This document shows positions 1-9,598 of a stretch of 49,405 nt of DNA, piece after piece (the stretch's first letter is position 1; each line of letters begins with the position of its first letter). This DNA is from an uncultured Prochlorococcus sp. (GTDB taxonomy: Bacteria > Cyanobacteriota > Cyanobacteriia > PCC-6307 > Cyanobiaceae). The DNA lies in contig CACFEJ010000009.1 of NCBI GenBank assembly GCA_902565305.1, positions 1 to 49,405 on the forward strand, read 5' to 3'. Below the pieces are notes generated by a model, which saw nothing but the letters and a program-made list of their open reading frames with translations, ran no database searches and was not told the origin of the DNA. The position numbers were made by a program, and so were the translations under genes.

Positions 1-222
1 GTGGGTTTTTTTATCAGTAGAAGATTAAGTTATTCAACTGAAAAAATTCTATTGAGTGGTTTTTTTTCTTGCTTTACATCCTTTAGCGGATTTATATATT
101 TTTTGTACAAAATTTTGAATCAAGGGGATTGGTTAAAATTTATAATTTTTTTTAATTCAATCATCATCGTAAATTTATGCACAATGCTTTTCGGGTTTTG
201 GATAAGTAGAAAAATTAGTTAG
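1..222 (+). CDS. Small hydrophobic membrane protein, probably 5'-truncated
   Basis: The reading frame is open at the first base of the window and stops 43 nt before mgtE. The visible 73 residues start on GTG, but the frame may continue upstream, so the true start is unknown. Two hydrophobic stretches are visible, at about residues 17-36 and 45-68, rich in Phe and Ile, with basic residues at both ends. That fits a small two-helix inner-membrane protein. I recognise no family. A position ahead of mgtE on the same strand would allow co-transcription, but a TATAAT box in the gap suggests mgtE has its own promoter. Confidence 0.5.
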   Translation: MGFFISRRLSYSTEKILLSGFFSCFTSFSGFIYFLYKILNQGDWLKFIIFFNSIIIVNLCTMLFGFWISRKIS

Positions 223-228
223 ATTTCA

Positions 229-234
229 TATAAT
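229..234 (+). promoter_or_regulatory. Candidate -10 box for mgtE
   Basis: A perfect TATAAT lies 31 nt before the mgtE start codon. No good -35 hexamer sits 16-18 nt upstream. A lone -10 box is common in such AT-rich genomes, and chance matches are also frequent, so this is a weak call. Confidence 0.3.
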
Positions 235-265
235 GGTGTTGTTACTTTGATAAGAGATTATATTT

Positions 266-1672
266 ATGAATGAAAATAATCTTGAAACAGTTACATCGTT
301 AACTTCAGATCTAAGTACTAGAGAAAATATTACTATTAAACTTGAGGAATTGCTCATCGCGGGAAATTATGATGAGGCCAAGTTACTTTTAGAGCCTTCC
401 CAACCTGTTGATATTGCAGATGCTATTGGAAGCCTTCCACTCATATTGCAGGCATTAGCATTTCGATTATTAAAGAAAAATGAAGCAATTGAGGTTTATG
501 AATATTTAGATCCAGTAGTTCAGCAAACTTTATTAGAAAGACTTCGTTCAGGAGAAGTTTTAGAAATAGTTGAAAAAATGTCTCCAGATGATAGGGTTCA
601 ACTATTTGATGAATTACCTGCAAAAGTTGTACGAAAATTTTTATCTGCTCTTAGTCCTGGTGAAAGGAAAGTAACAGCCGAATTACTTGGATATGAGCCT
701 GAAACTGCCGGAAGATTAATGACAACTGAATTTATAGATCTTAAAGAGATGCAAACAGCAGCTGAGGCACTTTCTTTAGTTAGAAAAAGAGCCCCATTTA
801 CTGAAACTATCTATAGCTTATATGTTACAGATAAAGAAAGACATTTAACTGGTATTCTCTCTTTAAGAGACCTTGTAACTGCTGATCCTTCAAAGCCAAT
901 TGGAGACGTTATGACAAGAGATGTAGTTAATATCGCTACTAATACGAACCAAGAAGAGGTTGCTAGGGCAATACAAAGATATGATTTTTTAGCTCTCCCA
1001 GTCGTTGATAAGGAAAAAAGACTTGTTGGGATAGTAACCGTCGATGATTTAATTGATGTCATAGAACAAGAAGCAACAAGAGATATTTATGCGGCAGGGG
1101 CAGTACAACCTGGCGATGAAGATGATTATTTTCAAAGTAGTTTGTTTACGATTGCACGAAGAAGAATTTTATGGTTATTAATTTTGGTTTTAGCAAATGG
1201 TTTAACGACCAAAGTTATAGCTATGAATGACCAAATATTAAAAGAACTAGTCTTATTAGCTGCATTTATTCCACTACTTATTGGTACTGGGGGGAATGTT
1301 GGTGCTCAAAGCTCAACGGTTGTCATACGAGGTTTGAGTACTCAAAAACTGAAGTCTCTTGGTGCAGTTAAGGCAGTAGTAAAGGAGGCAATAACAGGCG
1401 CTCTTTTAGGTGTTTTTATGATGCTTGTAGTATTTCCCTTCGCTTGGTGGCAAGGAGAAGGGCCTTTAATTGCCTCTGCGGTGGGAATAAGTTTGATATC
1501 CATAACAACTTTAGCTGCTACAACTGGAGCGATCCTCCCTTTGTTGTTTGCCAGAATGAAATTGGATCCAGCCTTAATGTCCTCCCCTTTCATTACAACC
1601 GTAACTGATATTGCAGGAGTATTTATTTATCTCAGTACAGCAAAATGGTTATTAAACTCTTCATTAGTCTAA
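266..1672 (+). CDS. mgtE: MgtE-type magnesium transporter
   Basis: At 468 aa this is a full-length MgtE, a dimeric inner-membrane Mg2+ channel gated by intracellular Mg2+. Domain order is canonical: an N-terminal helical repeat domain (about residues 30-135, including SPDDRVQLFDELP), two CBS domains (about 140-265, with VVNIATNTNQEEVARAI and LVGIVTVDDLID), then five membrane helices from about residue 290. The membrane part holds the family signature GTGGNVGAQSSTVVIRGLST. ATG start; a -10-like box lies just upstream. In a photosynthetic cell it probably supplies Mg2+ for chlorophyll and ribosomes. No frameshift or missing motif is seen. Confidence 0.95.
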   Translation: MNENNLETVTSLTSDLSTRENITIKLEELLIAGNYDEAKLLLEPSQPVDIADAIGSLPLILQALAFRLLKKNEAIEVYEYLDPVVQQTLLERLRSGEVLEIVEKMSPDDRVQLFDELPAKVVRKFLSALSPGERKVTAELLGYEPETAGRLMTTEFIDLKEMQTAAEALSLVRKRAPFTETIYSLYVTDKERHLTGILSLRDLVTADPSKPIGDVMTRDVVNIATNTNQEEVARAIQRYDFLALPVVDKEKRLVGIVTVDDLIDVIEQEATRDIYAAGAVQPGDEDDYFQSSLFTIARRRILWLLILVLANGLTTKVIAMNDQILKELVLLAAFIPLLIGTGGNVGAQSSTVVIRGLSTQKLKSLGAVKAVVKEAITGALLGVFMMLVVFPFAWWQGEGPLIASAVGISLISITTLAATTGAILPLLFARMKLDPALMSSPFITTVTDIAGVFIYLSTAKWLLNSSLV

Positions 1673-1772
1673 TTCCAGTAGGTATTTATTCTCATTTTTG
1701 TGAAATTGTGGATTTTTTTGTTTAACTTTACATTTCTTAATGGTATTGTTTACAAAACATCATTTAATCTTC

Positions 1773-2774
1773 ATGTCTCCTGAAACTATAAGTGAAAACA
1801 AACTAGCGTCAATCGCAAGTATAAAAGCTAGTAATGATGTAGATCTTGTTCGATCATATTTGAGGGATATAGGAAGAGTTCCATTACTATCGCATGAACA
1901 AGAAATTACTCTTGGTCGCCAAGTTCAAGAGTATATGGAAGTTGAAAGAGCAGAATTAGAAATTATTGAATTAACAGGTGATAAGCCTAGTATTGATGAA
2001 TTATCTAACAAATTAAACTTATCTACTTCAATAATTAAAAAAAGATTGAGAGCTGGACAGAGAGCCAAAGAAAGGATGGTTGCAGCAAATTTAAGATTGG
2101 TAGTAAGTGTTGCAAAAAAATATACAAAAAGAAATATGGAACTTTTAGATTTAATTCAGGAGGGAACTATAGGATTAGTTAGGGGAGTTGAAAAATTTGA
2201 TCCAGCAAGAGGATATAAGTTTTCAACATATGCATACTGGTGGATTAGACAAGGTATTACAAGAGCAATAGCTGAAAAAAGTCGGGCGATAAGGCTACCA
2301 ATTCACATAACTGAAATGTTGAATAAATTAAAAAAAGGTCAAAGAGAGCTTAGTCAAGAAATGTCTAGAACCCCTACTGTAACTGAACTTGCTAAATATG
2401 TAGAGCTTCCTGAGGATGATGTTAAAGATTTGATGTGCAAAGCTGGGCAGCCAGTTAGTCTTGAAACCAAAGTTGGCGATGGCGAAGATACTGTTTTATT
2501 AGATTTACTGGCAGGGGGCGAGGATTTACCAGACGAACAAATAGAGATGGATTGTATGAGAGGTGATCTTCATTCTCTTTTACATCAATTGCCTGATCTG
2601 CAATGTAGAGTTTTAAGAATGAGATACGGAATGGATGGGGATGAGCCAATGTCTCTTACAGGTATAGGAAGGGTATTAGGGATAAGTAGGGATAGAGTAA
2701 GAAATCTTGAACGAGATGGATTAAGAGGCTTGAGAAGACTTAGTGATAATGTAGAAGCTTACTTTGTTTCTTGA
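1773..2774 (+). CDS. Group 2 sigma-70 family RNA polymerase sigma factor
   Basis: An alternative (non-essential type) sigma factor that directs RNA polymerase to promoters. Region 1.2 is seen as DLVRSYLRDIGRVPLLSHEQ, region 2 as DLIQEGTIGLVRGVEKFDP followed by YAYWWIRQGITRAI, region 3 after IRLPIHITEMLNKLKK, and region 4 ends with the helix-turn-helix ISRDRVRNLERDGLRGLRRL. It lacks the long region 1.1 of a housekeeping RpoD, which fits the cyanobacterial group 2 class. An ATG at 1740 would add 11 residues (MVLFTKHHLIF) unlike the family. I prefer the ATG at 1773, giving 333 aa starting MSPETISENK. The 3' end overlaps the convergent hydrolase gene by 16 bp. Which group 2 paralogue it is cannot be told here. 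Confidence 0.9.
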   Translation: MSPETISENKLASIASIKASNDVDLVRSYLRDIGRVPLLSHEQEITLGRQVQEYMEVERAELEIIELTGDKPSIDELSNKLNLSTSIIKKRLRAGQRAKERMVAANLRLVVSVAKKYTKRNMELLDLIQEGTIGLVRGVEKFDPARGYKFSTYAYWWIRQGITRAIAEKSRAIRLPIHITEMLNKLKKGQRELSQEMSRTPTVTELAKYVELPEDDVKDLMCKAGQPVSLETKVGDGEDTVLLDLLAGGEDLPDEQIEMDCMRGDLHSLLHQLPDLQCRVLRMRYGMDGDEPMSLTGIGRVLGISRDRVRNLERDGLRGLRRLSDNVEAYFVS

Positions 2775-3673
2775 ATAAATTCGCTCATCAATTTATTTGT
2801 TTTTTCAGGTTCTTCATCATGAGGACAATGACCAGCGTCATTAATAACATCTAATCTTTTAATATTTGTGAATTGTTTCTTCCACTCTCTTGCTTCATTT
2901 AAAGATTCCCAAGGATCTTTTTCTCCCCAAATCAATTGGATAGGAGCTGCAACCTTATCGAAAAGGTCAGTAGCGAGATAGTCATCAAATAAGTTAATAA
3001 AACCACGAAATGCTTCTTTAGAGTTTTTCCTTTGGGAGGGTTGATAAAGTATTTGAATCAATTCTTTATCGATATTTTTTCCTGTAGGGTAAGCTTGTTC
3101 AAGTATTTTCTTAATAACTTTTGGATTAGCAGCTCGTGTGAAAAGCGTATTGCTAATTATTCTTTGTCTGACTATCGTTTTAAGGATGGGTCTTAGTAGA
3201 TTCATTAAGATATCACTTTTTTTTAAACGTTTATCATCCATAGTTCTTTGCGCACAATCAATCAAAATAACACCTTTGCAATTATCTTTAAGGATTTCAG
3301 CAGCTTTCAATGCAATAACACCACCAATTGAATTTCCTACTAAGAAAACAGGAGATTTAATTACCTCTGAACAAAATGTTGATATTTGATTACCCCATAA
3401 GTCAAATGAATATTTAATTGAGTTTTCTTTATCAGGTTCGTAATCTAATAGAGCACTAGGCTGACTACTTTTCCCAAATCCCAATAAGTCAATTGCGTAG
3501 CAGTTAGAAAATTCCCCAAGAAAATCTTGATTATATCTCCAGTGGTTTTTTGATGCCCCAAATCCATGAACTAATAAAATTTTAATATTTTTTTCAGAAG
3601 TGGATTCTTTTGATAAAGACCAAGAAATATCCCAACCTTTCCACTTCCAAGTTTCAGATTTATTTGAAGACAT
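2759..3673 (-). CDS. Alpha/beta hydrolase, pheophytinase/CLD1-like
   Basis: A 304-aa alpha/beta-hydrolase with all three catalytic elements: nucleophile Ser in VGNSIGG, acid Asp in WGEKDPWES, and His in AGHCPHDEEPE. An oxyanion motif HGFGASKNHWR is near the N-terminus, then YAIDLLGFGKSSQP. The run DLWGNQI before the nucleophile resembles the plant pheophytinase and chlorophyll dephytylase family, so a role in removing phytol from chlorophyll is plausible but unproven. No signal peptide. A paralogue with the same landmarks lies at 31247-32146. It is divergent from the PfkB kinase by 90 nt, and its last codons overlap the sigma gene. It could equally be a generic esterase. Confidence 0.85.
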   Translation of the reverse strand: MSSNKSETWKWKGWDISWSLSKESTSEKNIKILLVHGFGASKNHWRYNQDFLGEFSNCYAIDLLGFGKSSQPSALLDYEPDKENSIKYSFDLWGNQISTFCSEVIKSPVFLVGNSIGGVIALKAAEILKDNCKGVILIDCAQRTMDDKRLKKSDILMNLLRPILKTIVRQRIISNTLFTRAANPKVIKKILEQAYPTGKNIDKELIQILYQPSQRKNSKEAFRGFINLFDDYLATDLFDKVAAPIQLIWGEKDPWESLNEAREWKKQFTNIKRLDVINDAGHCPHDEEPEKTNKLMSEFIQETK

Positions 3674-3763
3674 TATTAATTATGCTTTTAATTAAACTTT
3701 AATTCAAAAAAAAATTATTCGTTTTTAATAATTTATTCTTAGTTAAGAAAAAGCGTTCATTTT

Positions 3764-4762
3764 ATGAAAAAGAAAAAGGTCATATGTATTGGAGAGGCTT
3801 TAATAGACAGAATCAGAAATAAGTCAAATCAAGGATTTACAGATTTTTTGGGTGGTGCGCCGGCTAATGTTGCTTGTGCATTAAAAAAATTAAAAATAGA
3901 TTCAATATTTATAGGAAGTTTGGGTAGTGATGATTATGGAAAAAAATTCATTACGCAATTTAATGAATTGGAAGTTAACTTAGATTTTTTGCAATTAGAT
4001 AATGATTCATCGACTCGTGTGGTTAATGTAGAAAGAAATCAATTTGGAGATCGTTTTTTTTCAGGCTTTGAGAAAAGTTCTCATTCATACTTTGCAGATG
4101 AAGTGTTTAGTAAGAAATTCATCCAAAAAAAACTTTTAAATTTGGAGGAATCTTTTCTAGAAACAAAATATTTAGTTACAGGAACGATCTTCTTATCATC
4201 TCCATTATCAGCAGAGACCATTTTTTTTATTCTTGAACATGCTAAAAAATTTGAAGTCAAAATAGTTATTGATTTAAATTGGAGAGAGGTCTTTTGGGAT
4301 CATTCAAGTTTTTCATCAGAAATTAGTAAGGCAGCGAGAGTTAATTTAATAAAGAAATTTTTAAATCATGCAAATATCTTGAAACTTGCTAAGGAAGAAG
4401 CAACTTTGTTTTTTGAAGATGAAAATCCCTTGCTAATCTCTCATCAATTGTCAAACAGACCAGATGTAATAATAACTGATGGAAAAAATCCCATTAAATG
4501 GTATATCAATGGATCGCAGGGAATTACCGAAACTCCTACTTCACAAAAAATTGTTGATACAACTGGCGCAGGTGATGCTTTTCTAGCGGGCTTAATTTCA
4601 AAATTAATTTCTTCTGGCTATCCTGCAAATGCACTAGAGATAGAAGATTGCATTAAGTTCGCGAGTGTTTGTGGATTATTAACCTGTCTTGGTGAAGGCG
4701 CCATCCAGGAACAGCCATATTATGAGAAGGTTAATAAATTTTTGGGATCTCTTATTTCGTAG
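3764..4762 (+). CDS. PfkB-family carbohydrate kinase, probable fructokinase
   Basis: A 332-aa ribokinase/PfkB-fold enzyme that phosphorylates a sugar with ATP. The N-terminal signature GGAPANVACALKKL is at about residues 28-41, followed by IGSLGSDDYGKKF. The C-terminal signature DTTGAGDAFLAGL carries the catalytic Asp of the GAGD anion hole. GEALIDR at the very start and the overall length fit bacterial fructokinases better than ribokinases or adenosine kinase. The substrate is inferred, not seen. ATG start after an AT-rich 90-nt gap from the divergent hydrolase. Its 3' end overlaps convergent tsaE by 43 bp, the largest overlap in this window. Confidence 0.88.
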   Translation: MKKKKVICIGEALIDRIRNKSNQGFTDFLGGAPANVACALKKLKIDSIFIGSLGSDDYGKKFITQFNELEVNLDFLQLDNDSSTRVVNVERNQFGDRFFSGFEKSSHSYFADEVFSKKFIQKKLLNLEESFLETKYLVTGTIFLSSPLSAETIFFILEHAKKFEVKIVIDLNWREVFWDHSSFSSEISKAARVNLIKKFLNHANILKLAKEEATLFFEDENPLLISHQLSNRPDVIITDGKNPIKWYINGSQGITETPTSQKIVDTTGAGDAFLAGLISKLISSGYPANALEIEDCIKFASVCGLLTCLGEGAIQEQPYYEKVNKFLGSLIS

Positions 4763-5169
4763 TGTCTTCCATAATTTTTTGCATAACTAATTTCTATTTT
4801 CCAGAAATTATCAATAATTGGTTCTATTAATTCTGGCCATTCAATAACTAAAATAGCTTGTCTTTCTATTGCCTCCTCTTCTTCTGAAAAAAAAACTTCT
4901 TTTGCTGAAGAAACATTTTCTAACCTATACAAATCAAGGTGAATTAGGGGAATTTTTCCAGAGTTATAGTAATGCGATAAAGCAAATGTAGGGCTTGTAA
5001 TGTCCTCTGAGATTGATAATCCTTTAGCAATTCCTTGAACAAAAGAAGTTTTCCCAGCTCCAATTGGACCCTGTAATAAAACAATTGATTGGGGATTTAA
5101 TTTGTGTGAGAATTTTTTTCCTAAATTTAAACTCTCTTTTAAATTCTCAATAAACACAAAATTACACAA
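4720..5169 (-). CDS. tsaE: TsaE, tRNA threonylcarbamoyladenosine synthesis ATPase
   Basis: A 149-aa P-loop ATPase of the TsaE (YjeE) family, which works with TsaB and TsaD to make t6A37 on ANN-decoding tRNAs. Seen directly: Walker A GPIGAGKTSF at about residues 34-43, the switch-like ITSPTF motif, and HLDLYRLE, which follows the family pattern. It is of usual length. It is divergent from ahcY by only 39 nt, and its C-terminal codons lie inside the end of the PfkB kinase gene on the other strand. Nothing appears degenerate. Confidence 0.92.
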   Translation of the reverse strand: MCNFVFIENLKESLNLGKKFSHKLNPQSIVLLQGPIGAGKTSFVQGIAKGLSISEDITSPTFALSHYYNSGKIPLIHLDLYRLENVSSAKEVFFSEEEEAIERQAILVIEWPELIEPIIDNFWKIEISYAKNYGRHYEIRDPKNLLTFS

Positions 5170-5208
5170 AAATCATTTATAGTTTAATAGAAAAGTTATT
5201 TACTAGAA

Positions 5209-6627
5209 ATGGTTATCGCAAATTCAGTTAAAACATCTACACCTAATTACGCAATTGCTGATATCTCTTTATCAGATTTTGGTCGCAAAGAAATTAAAAT
5301 TGCCGAAACGGAAATGCCTGGATTAATGGCACTTAGAGATAAATATCAAATTGAAAAGCCACTAAAAGGAGCAAAAATAGCTGGAAGTCTTCATATGACT
5401 ATTCAGACAGCAGTCTTAATAGAAACTCTTGTTGATCTTGGTGCCGAAGTGAAATGGGCTTCATGCAATATTTTTTCAACTCAAGATCATGCTGCTGCTG
5501 CTATCGCAGATCAAGGAATTTCTGTTTATGCAAAAAAAGGTGAGACTCTTGATGAATATTGGCAATATACCCACTATATTCTTGATTGGGGTTCAGACTC
5601 TCCAAACATGATTCTTGATGATGGTGGGGATGCAACTGGTTTATTGATACTCGGCAGTAAAGCAGAAAAAGATTTATCTGTTTTAGATAATCCCGGTAAT
5701 GAAGAAGAAATTTCTTTATTTAATTCTATTAAGTCAAAGCTGAAAATTGATAGTGACTTCTATTCTAGAATTAAAAGTAATATCATTGGTGTTACTGAAG
5801 AAACAACAACTGGAGTTGCAAGACTTTATCAACTGCAAAAGCAAAATGCTTTACCTTTTCCTGCTATCAACGTTAATGATTCAGTAACTAAGAGCAAATT
5901 TGATAATTTATATGGCTGTCGCGAATCTTTAGTAGATAGTATAAAGCGCGCAACTGATGTGATGATTGCTGGGAAGGTTGCTTTGGTAATGGGTTTTGGA
6001 GATGTAGGTAAAGGTTCAGCCCAGTCATTACGTGGACTTGGTGCAATTGTAAAAGTTGCTGAAGTTGATCCAATTTGTGCTCTTCAAGCGGCAATGGAAG
6101 GTTTTAGCGTTGTTACGTTAGACGATGTTGTAGAAGATATAGATATCTTTGTTACAGCAACTGGGAACTATCAAGTAATTACAAATGAAAATCTTGTCAA
6201 GATGAAAGATGAGGCCATAGTTTGTAATATTGGTCATTTCGATAATGAAATTGATGTGGCTTCATTGAAAGATTATCCATGGGAAAATATTAAGCCGCAG
6301 GTTGATCACATAACTTTACCAAGTGGCAATAAAATAATTCTTTTAGCTGAAGGTAGATTAGTCAATTTAGGTTGTGCCACAGGCCACCCAAGCTTTGTTA
6401 TGAGTAATTCTTTTACTAACCAAGTATTAGCTCAAATCGAACTTTTCAATAAGTCAGAAAAATATGCTAAGGAGGTTTATGTTTTACCAAAGCATTTAGA
6501 TGAAATGGTAGCAAGATTACACCTTGATAAAATTGGTGCAAAATTAACAAAATTAACTAAGGAACAAGCTGACTATATTAATGTCTCTGTTGAAGGACCT
6601 TACAAACCAGAGCTTTATAGATACTAA
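5209..6627 (+). CDS. ahcY: Adenosylhomocysteinase (S-adenosylhomocysteine hydrolase)
   Basis: Splits S-adenosylhomocysteine into adenosine and homocysteine, relieving product inhibition of methyltransferases. The 472-aa protein shows the substrate region [16 protein letters not shown] and [13 protein letters not shown], the NAD-binding loop [26 protein letters not shown], and the diagnostic C-terminal tail KPELYRY that reaches into the neighbouring subunit's NAD site. Length matches the long bacterial form with the extra insertion. ATG start. The DedA gene starts 2 nt after its stop, so the two are likely co-transcribed. Confidence 0.97.
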   Translation: MVIANSVKTSTPNYAIADISLSDFGRKEIKIAETEMPGLMALRDKYQIEKPLKGAKIAGSLHMTIQTAVLIETLVDLGAEVKWASCNIFSTQDHAAAAIADQGISVYAKKGETLDEYWQYTHYILDWGSDSPNMILDDGGDATGLLILGSKAEKDLSVLDNPGNEEEISLFNSIKSKLKIDSDFYSRIKSNIIGVTEETTTGVARLYQLQKQNALPFPAINVNDSVTKSKFDNLYGCRESLVDSIKRATDVMIAGKVALVMGFGDVGKGSAQSLRGLGAIVKVAEVDPICALQAAMEGFSVVTLDDVVEDIDIFVTATGNYQVITNENLVKMKDEAIVCNIGHFDNEIDVASLKDYPWENIKPQVDHITLPSGNKIILLAEGRLVNLGCATGHPSFVMSNSFTNQVLAQIELFNKSEKYAKEVYVLPKHLDEMVARLHLDKIGAKLTKLTKEQADYINVSVEGPYKPELYRY

Positions 6628-6629
6628 GT

Positions 6630-7289
6630 TTGAGTTTAATTTTTGTAAATTTTCTTACTTCAATTCCCGACTATATCAGTTTGGCTGTTGAAAAGAATTC
6701 AACAATTGCATACCTCACTATTTGTTTGGCTATGTTTTTGGAAAACATAATACCTCCAATTCCTTCGGAAATAATAATGCCATTGGGTGGTTTTTTTGTT
6801 TATCAACAAAAATTAAATTTCTATCTTTTAGTTTTTTGGGGATTAATTGGTACTATTTTAGGGTCATTTCCTTGGTATTATTTAGGTAGATTAGTAAATG
6901 AAAAAAGACTTTCAAATTTTCTAGATAAAAAGGGTAAATATCTTGGAATTTCTTCTAATGATCTAAATAAAAGTAAAAGGTGGTTTGATAAATATGGGGT
7001 TTCTTTAGTTTTTTGGGGTCGATTAGTACCGGGCATAAGAACTTTAATTTCAGTTCCCGCTGGTATAGAACTTATGCCATTAAGTAAATTTTTGCTTTGG
7101 ACTACATTTGGTAGCTTGATATGGGTAACACTTCTCACTTATTCAGGGTATTTATTTGGCGAAAACTATCTAGTTATTGAAACTTATCTAGATCAAATCA
7201 AATATGTTGTAAAGCCAATTTTAATTTTAATTTTTTTATATTTTTTCATAAAAATACTTATTAGATTTTTGAAAAAAAATAGAGTTTAG
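6630..7289 (+). CDS. DedA/SNARE-associated family membrane protein
   Basis: A 219-aa polytopic protein of the DedA family, whose members act as lipid-carrier flippases or support membrane homeostasis. The family core is visible: ENIIPPIPSEIIMPLGGF, the GSFPWYYLGRLV segment, FDKYGVSLVFWGRLVPGIRT and the SVPAGIELMPLSKFL run. About five hydrophobic segments are seen. The start is TTG at 6630, 2 nt after ahcY; the first in-frame ATG would delete the first helix. Its stop overlaps the stop of convergent ssb by 4 bp. The transported substrate is not deducible. Confidence 0.88.
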   Translation: MSLIFVNFLTSIPDYISLAVEKNSTIAYLTICLAMFLENIIPPIPSEIIMPLGGFFVYQQKLNFYLLVFWGLIGTILGSFPWYYLGRLVNEKRLSNFLDKKGKYLGISSNDLNKSKRWFDKYGVSLVFWGRLVPGIRTLISVPAGIELMPLSKFLLWTTFGSLIWVTLLTYSGYLFGENYLVIETYLDQIKYVVKPILILIFLYFFIKILIRFLKKNRV

Positions 7290-7657
7290 AAAGGAATTTC
7301 ACTTGAGTTATTGCTGTTGGAATATTGATTATTATCAGACTCTTTTCGTGAGCCTAGTAAGTTTAATCTATCTACCCTAATAACTGGTTTATATCTATCT
7401 TCTCCAGTATTTTTATCTTTCCAACTATCAATTTTAAAGCTTCCTGTAATTCCAATTAATGATCCTTTTTTCACATAATCTGCGGCTATTTGTGCTTGTT
7501 TGCCCCATATTTCTAAATTAAACCAATCTGGCTCTTCATCTCTGCTTCTTCTGTTAACAGCAATTGTAAAATTCGCGACGATACTGCCTGATTCAAAATA
7601 TCTGACATCTGGTTCTCGTCCTGCTCTGCCAACAAGGTTAATAGTGTTAATTTCCAT
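7286..7657 (-). CDS. ssb: Single-stranded DNA-binding protein
   Basis: A 123-aa OB-fold SSB. The N-terminus INTINLVGRAGREPDVRYF and the central NRRSRDEEPDWFNLEIWGKQ are typical of the family. After the fold comes a short Asn/Ser-rich linker and the terminal tip SSEIPF, the conserved peptide that recruits replication and repair partners. The linker is much shorter than in E. coli SSB, as is common in marine picocyanobacteria. A 134-nt AT-rich gap with a run of T residues separates it from divergent mreB. It acts in replication and recombination. Confidence 0.94.
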   Translation of the reverse strand: MEINTINLVGRAGREPDVRYFESGSIVANFTIAVNRRSRDEEPDWFNLEIWGKQAQIAADYVKKGSLIGITGSFKIDSWKDKNTGEDRYKPVIRVDRLNLLGSRKESDNNQYSNSNNSSEIPF

Positions 7658-7791
7658 AATTTTTTTTTTTTATATTACTCATATTTCAAAGTTCTGCTCA
7701 AAGTTTTACGTGCTATTCATAACTAAACGACAGAATTACGAGAGCTTATCAAAAAATAGATATATTATTTAAAAAAAAAGAAATTCTTATT

Positions 7792-8844
7792 GTGATTTTT
7801 AACAGATTTAAATTTTCTCGAGATATTGGCATAGATTTGGGAACGGCCAATACTCTCATACACGTATCAGGAAAAGGAGTTGTTTTACAGGAGCCTTCTG
7901 TAGTAGCCATGGATTTAGAAGAAGGGATTCCATTAGCTGTCGGTAAAGAAGCAAAGTTAATGCTTGGAAGGACCCCTGGCAATATAAGAGCTGTAAGACC
8001 ACTAAGAGATGGAGTTATTGCAGATTTTGATGCTGCAGAACAAATGATAAAAACATTTATTCAAAAATGTAATGAAGGCAAAGGGATAGTAGCCCCAAGA
8101 ATAGTAATTGGCATTCCTAGCGGAGTTACCAGTGTTGAGCGAAGAGCAGTAAGAGAAGCTGGATTAGCGGGAGCAAGAGAAGTTCATTTAATTGATGAAC
8201 CTGTCGCGGCAGCAATAGGAGCATCATTACCAGTAACCGAGCCAATTGGAACAATGATTGTTGATATTGGAGGAGGTACTACTGAGGTTGCAGTTTTAAG
8301 TTTAGGAGGAACTGTTTTGAGTGAATCTGTTCGAATAGCAGGCGACGAAATAAATGAGTCAATTGCGCTTTATCTTAAAAAAGTTCATAATTTAGTTGTT
8401 GGAGAGAGAACCGCAGAAGATATCAAGATTAAAATTGGATCTGCGTTTGCAGATGATGATTTTGATAAAACCACTTTAGAGGTTAGAGGTTTACATCTTT
8501 TATCTGGTCTACCTAGGTCAGTCACTTTGACATCAGGAGAAATCAGAGAAGCCATGGCTGAAACACTTAGCAAAATAGTCGAAGCTGTAAAAAGAACTTT
8601 AGAGCGAACCCCTCCTGAACTTGCTGCAGACATAGTTGATAGGGGGATTATGCTTGCAGGTGGTGGAGCTTTAGTGAGAGGCATTAATGATTTATTGAGC
8701 GATGAAACAGGAATTTTTACTCACATAGCAGAAAATCCGCTGCTTTGCGTGGTTAATGGTTGTGGAGAGGTGTTGGATGATTTTAAAAAACTTAAAAGAG
8801 TTGTTGACACTCCAGAATTTATAAGGAATGCCATAAGAGATTAG
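7792..8844 (+). CDS. mreB: Rod-shape-determining actin homologue MreB
   Basis: A 350-aa bacterial actin that forms membrane-associated filaments guiding wall synthesis. It shows phosphate-1 [13 protein letters not shown], phosphate-2 [17 protein letters not shown], and the adenosine loop [14 protein letters not shown]. The short N-terminal FNRFKFSRD may serve as the membrane-contact segment. I use GTG at 7792, because an N-terminus one residue before IFNRF fits the family and no in-frame ATG precedes the fold. It is the first gene of a tight mreB-mreC-mreD operon. Confidence 0.96.
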   Translation: MIFNRFKFSRDIGIDLGTANTLIHVSGKGVVLQEPSVVAMDLEEGIPLAVGKEAKLMLGRTPGNIRAVRPLRDGVIADFDAAEQMIKTFIQKCNEGKGIVAPRIVIGIPSGVTSVERRAVREAGLAGAREVHLIDEPVAAAIGASLPVTEPIGTMIVDIGGGTTEVAVLSLGGTVLSESVRIAGDEINESIALYLKKVHNLVVGERTAEDIKIKIGSAFADDDFDKTTLEVRGLHLLSGLPRSVTLTSGEIREAMAETLSKIVEAVKRTLERTPPELAADIVDRGIMLAGGGALVRGINDLLSDETGIFTHIAENPLLCVVNGCGEVLDDFKKLKRVVDTPEFIRNAIRD

Positions 8845-8848
8845 TATT

Positions 8849-9598
8849 ATGTTAGGTATCCGACGAATTTCTACTAGTCGTTGGTGGCATAAAAAGAAAA
8901 ATTGGCTATTTTTTGCAATTTTTTTATTTTTGGTTTTTGTAAGAATATCAAAAGGAGCTTTTTATAAAGATTTTTATTATTTTATTTCGAAACCTTTTTG
9001 GCCTGGTCAATTTCAAAAAGAAATTGTTCTTGAGAGTATTGAGCAAGAATATTTAATAAAGTTAAATCTACTTACGAAAGATAATATAAGATTGCGACAA
9101 ATCTTATCTCTTCAAGAGTCATCTAATGATGAACATATTCCAGCTGCTGTTATTTCGAGAAAAACAGGTAGTTGGTGGAGACAAATAATTTTAAATAAAG
9201 GTTCAAAGGATGGAGTAGAAATTGGTAATATTGTGATTGGTCCGGGGGGGTTGTTAGGAAGAATAAAGAATACTTCTTTATTCACATCCTCGGTAACTTT
9301 AGTAACTTCTCCAGAAAGTAAGTTAGGCGTTTGGGTGGATAGAATCCAGATTAATGGATTACTAATTGGATTAGGAGATGATTATCCTAGCCTAATACTT
9401 TATTCAAAAGATGCTGATATTAAAGTCGGAGATTTTGTATCATCATCTCCTGCTAGTACGTTATTACCCCCAAATATCCCTATTGGTATTGTCCAATCTA
9501 TAGATGAGACATTGAAATCAAAAAAAACGGCTAAAATTTCACTTTTAGCTAAACCTCATGTGATTGATTGGGTTCAAATTTTGAAAGTAAATATTTAA
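8849..9598 (+). CDS. mreC: Rod-shape protein MreC
   Basis: A 249-aa MreC, which has one membrane helix and a periplasmic part linking MreB to penicillin-binding proteins and RodA. After a basic N-terminus a single hydrophobic helix spans about residues 20-36. A short coiled-coil follows (about 62-88). The beta-rich domain carries GSKDGVEIGNIVIGPGGLLG and VGDFVSSSPASTLLPPNIPI, both standard for the family. It begins 4 nt after mreB and its stop shares one base with the mreD start, so translational coupling is likely. Confidence 0.93.
   Translation: MLGIRRISTSRWWHKKKNWLFFAIFLFLVFVRISKGAFYKDFYYFISKPFWPGQFQKEIVLESIEQEYLIKLNLLTKDNIRLRQILSLQESSNDEHIPAAVISRKTGSWWRQIILNKGSKDGVEIGNIVIGPGGLLGRIKNTSLFTSSVTLVTSPESKLGVWVDRIQINGLLIGLGDDYPSLILYSKDADIKVGDFVSSSPASTLLPPNIPIGIVQSIDETLKSKKTAKISLLAKPHVIDWVQILKVNI

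Noticed and set aside
1720-1740. HLR1-like repeat before the sigma factor
   Set aside because: One half-site TTTACATT fits, but the half 10 nt upstream matches only 5 of 8 bases, so the tandem repeat is not there.
1740-1772. Eleven-residue N-terminal extension of the sigma factor
   Set aside because: MVLFTKHHLIF is unlike the family; the next ATG gives a normal N-terminus.
8804-8832. TTGACA box near the end of mreB as an internal promoter for mreC
   Set aside because: No -10 element at 16-18 nt spacing, and mreC follows mreB by 4 nt.
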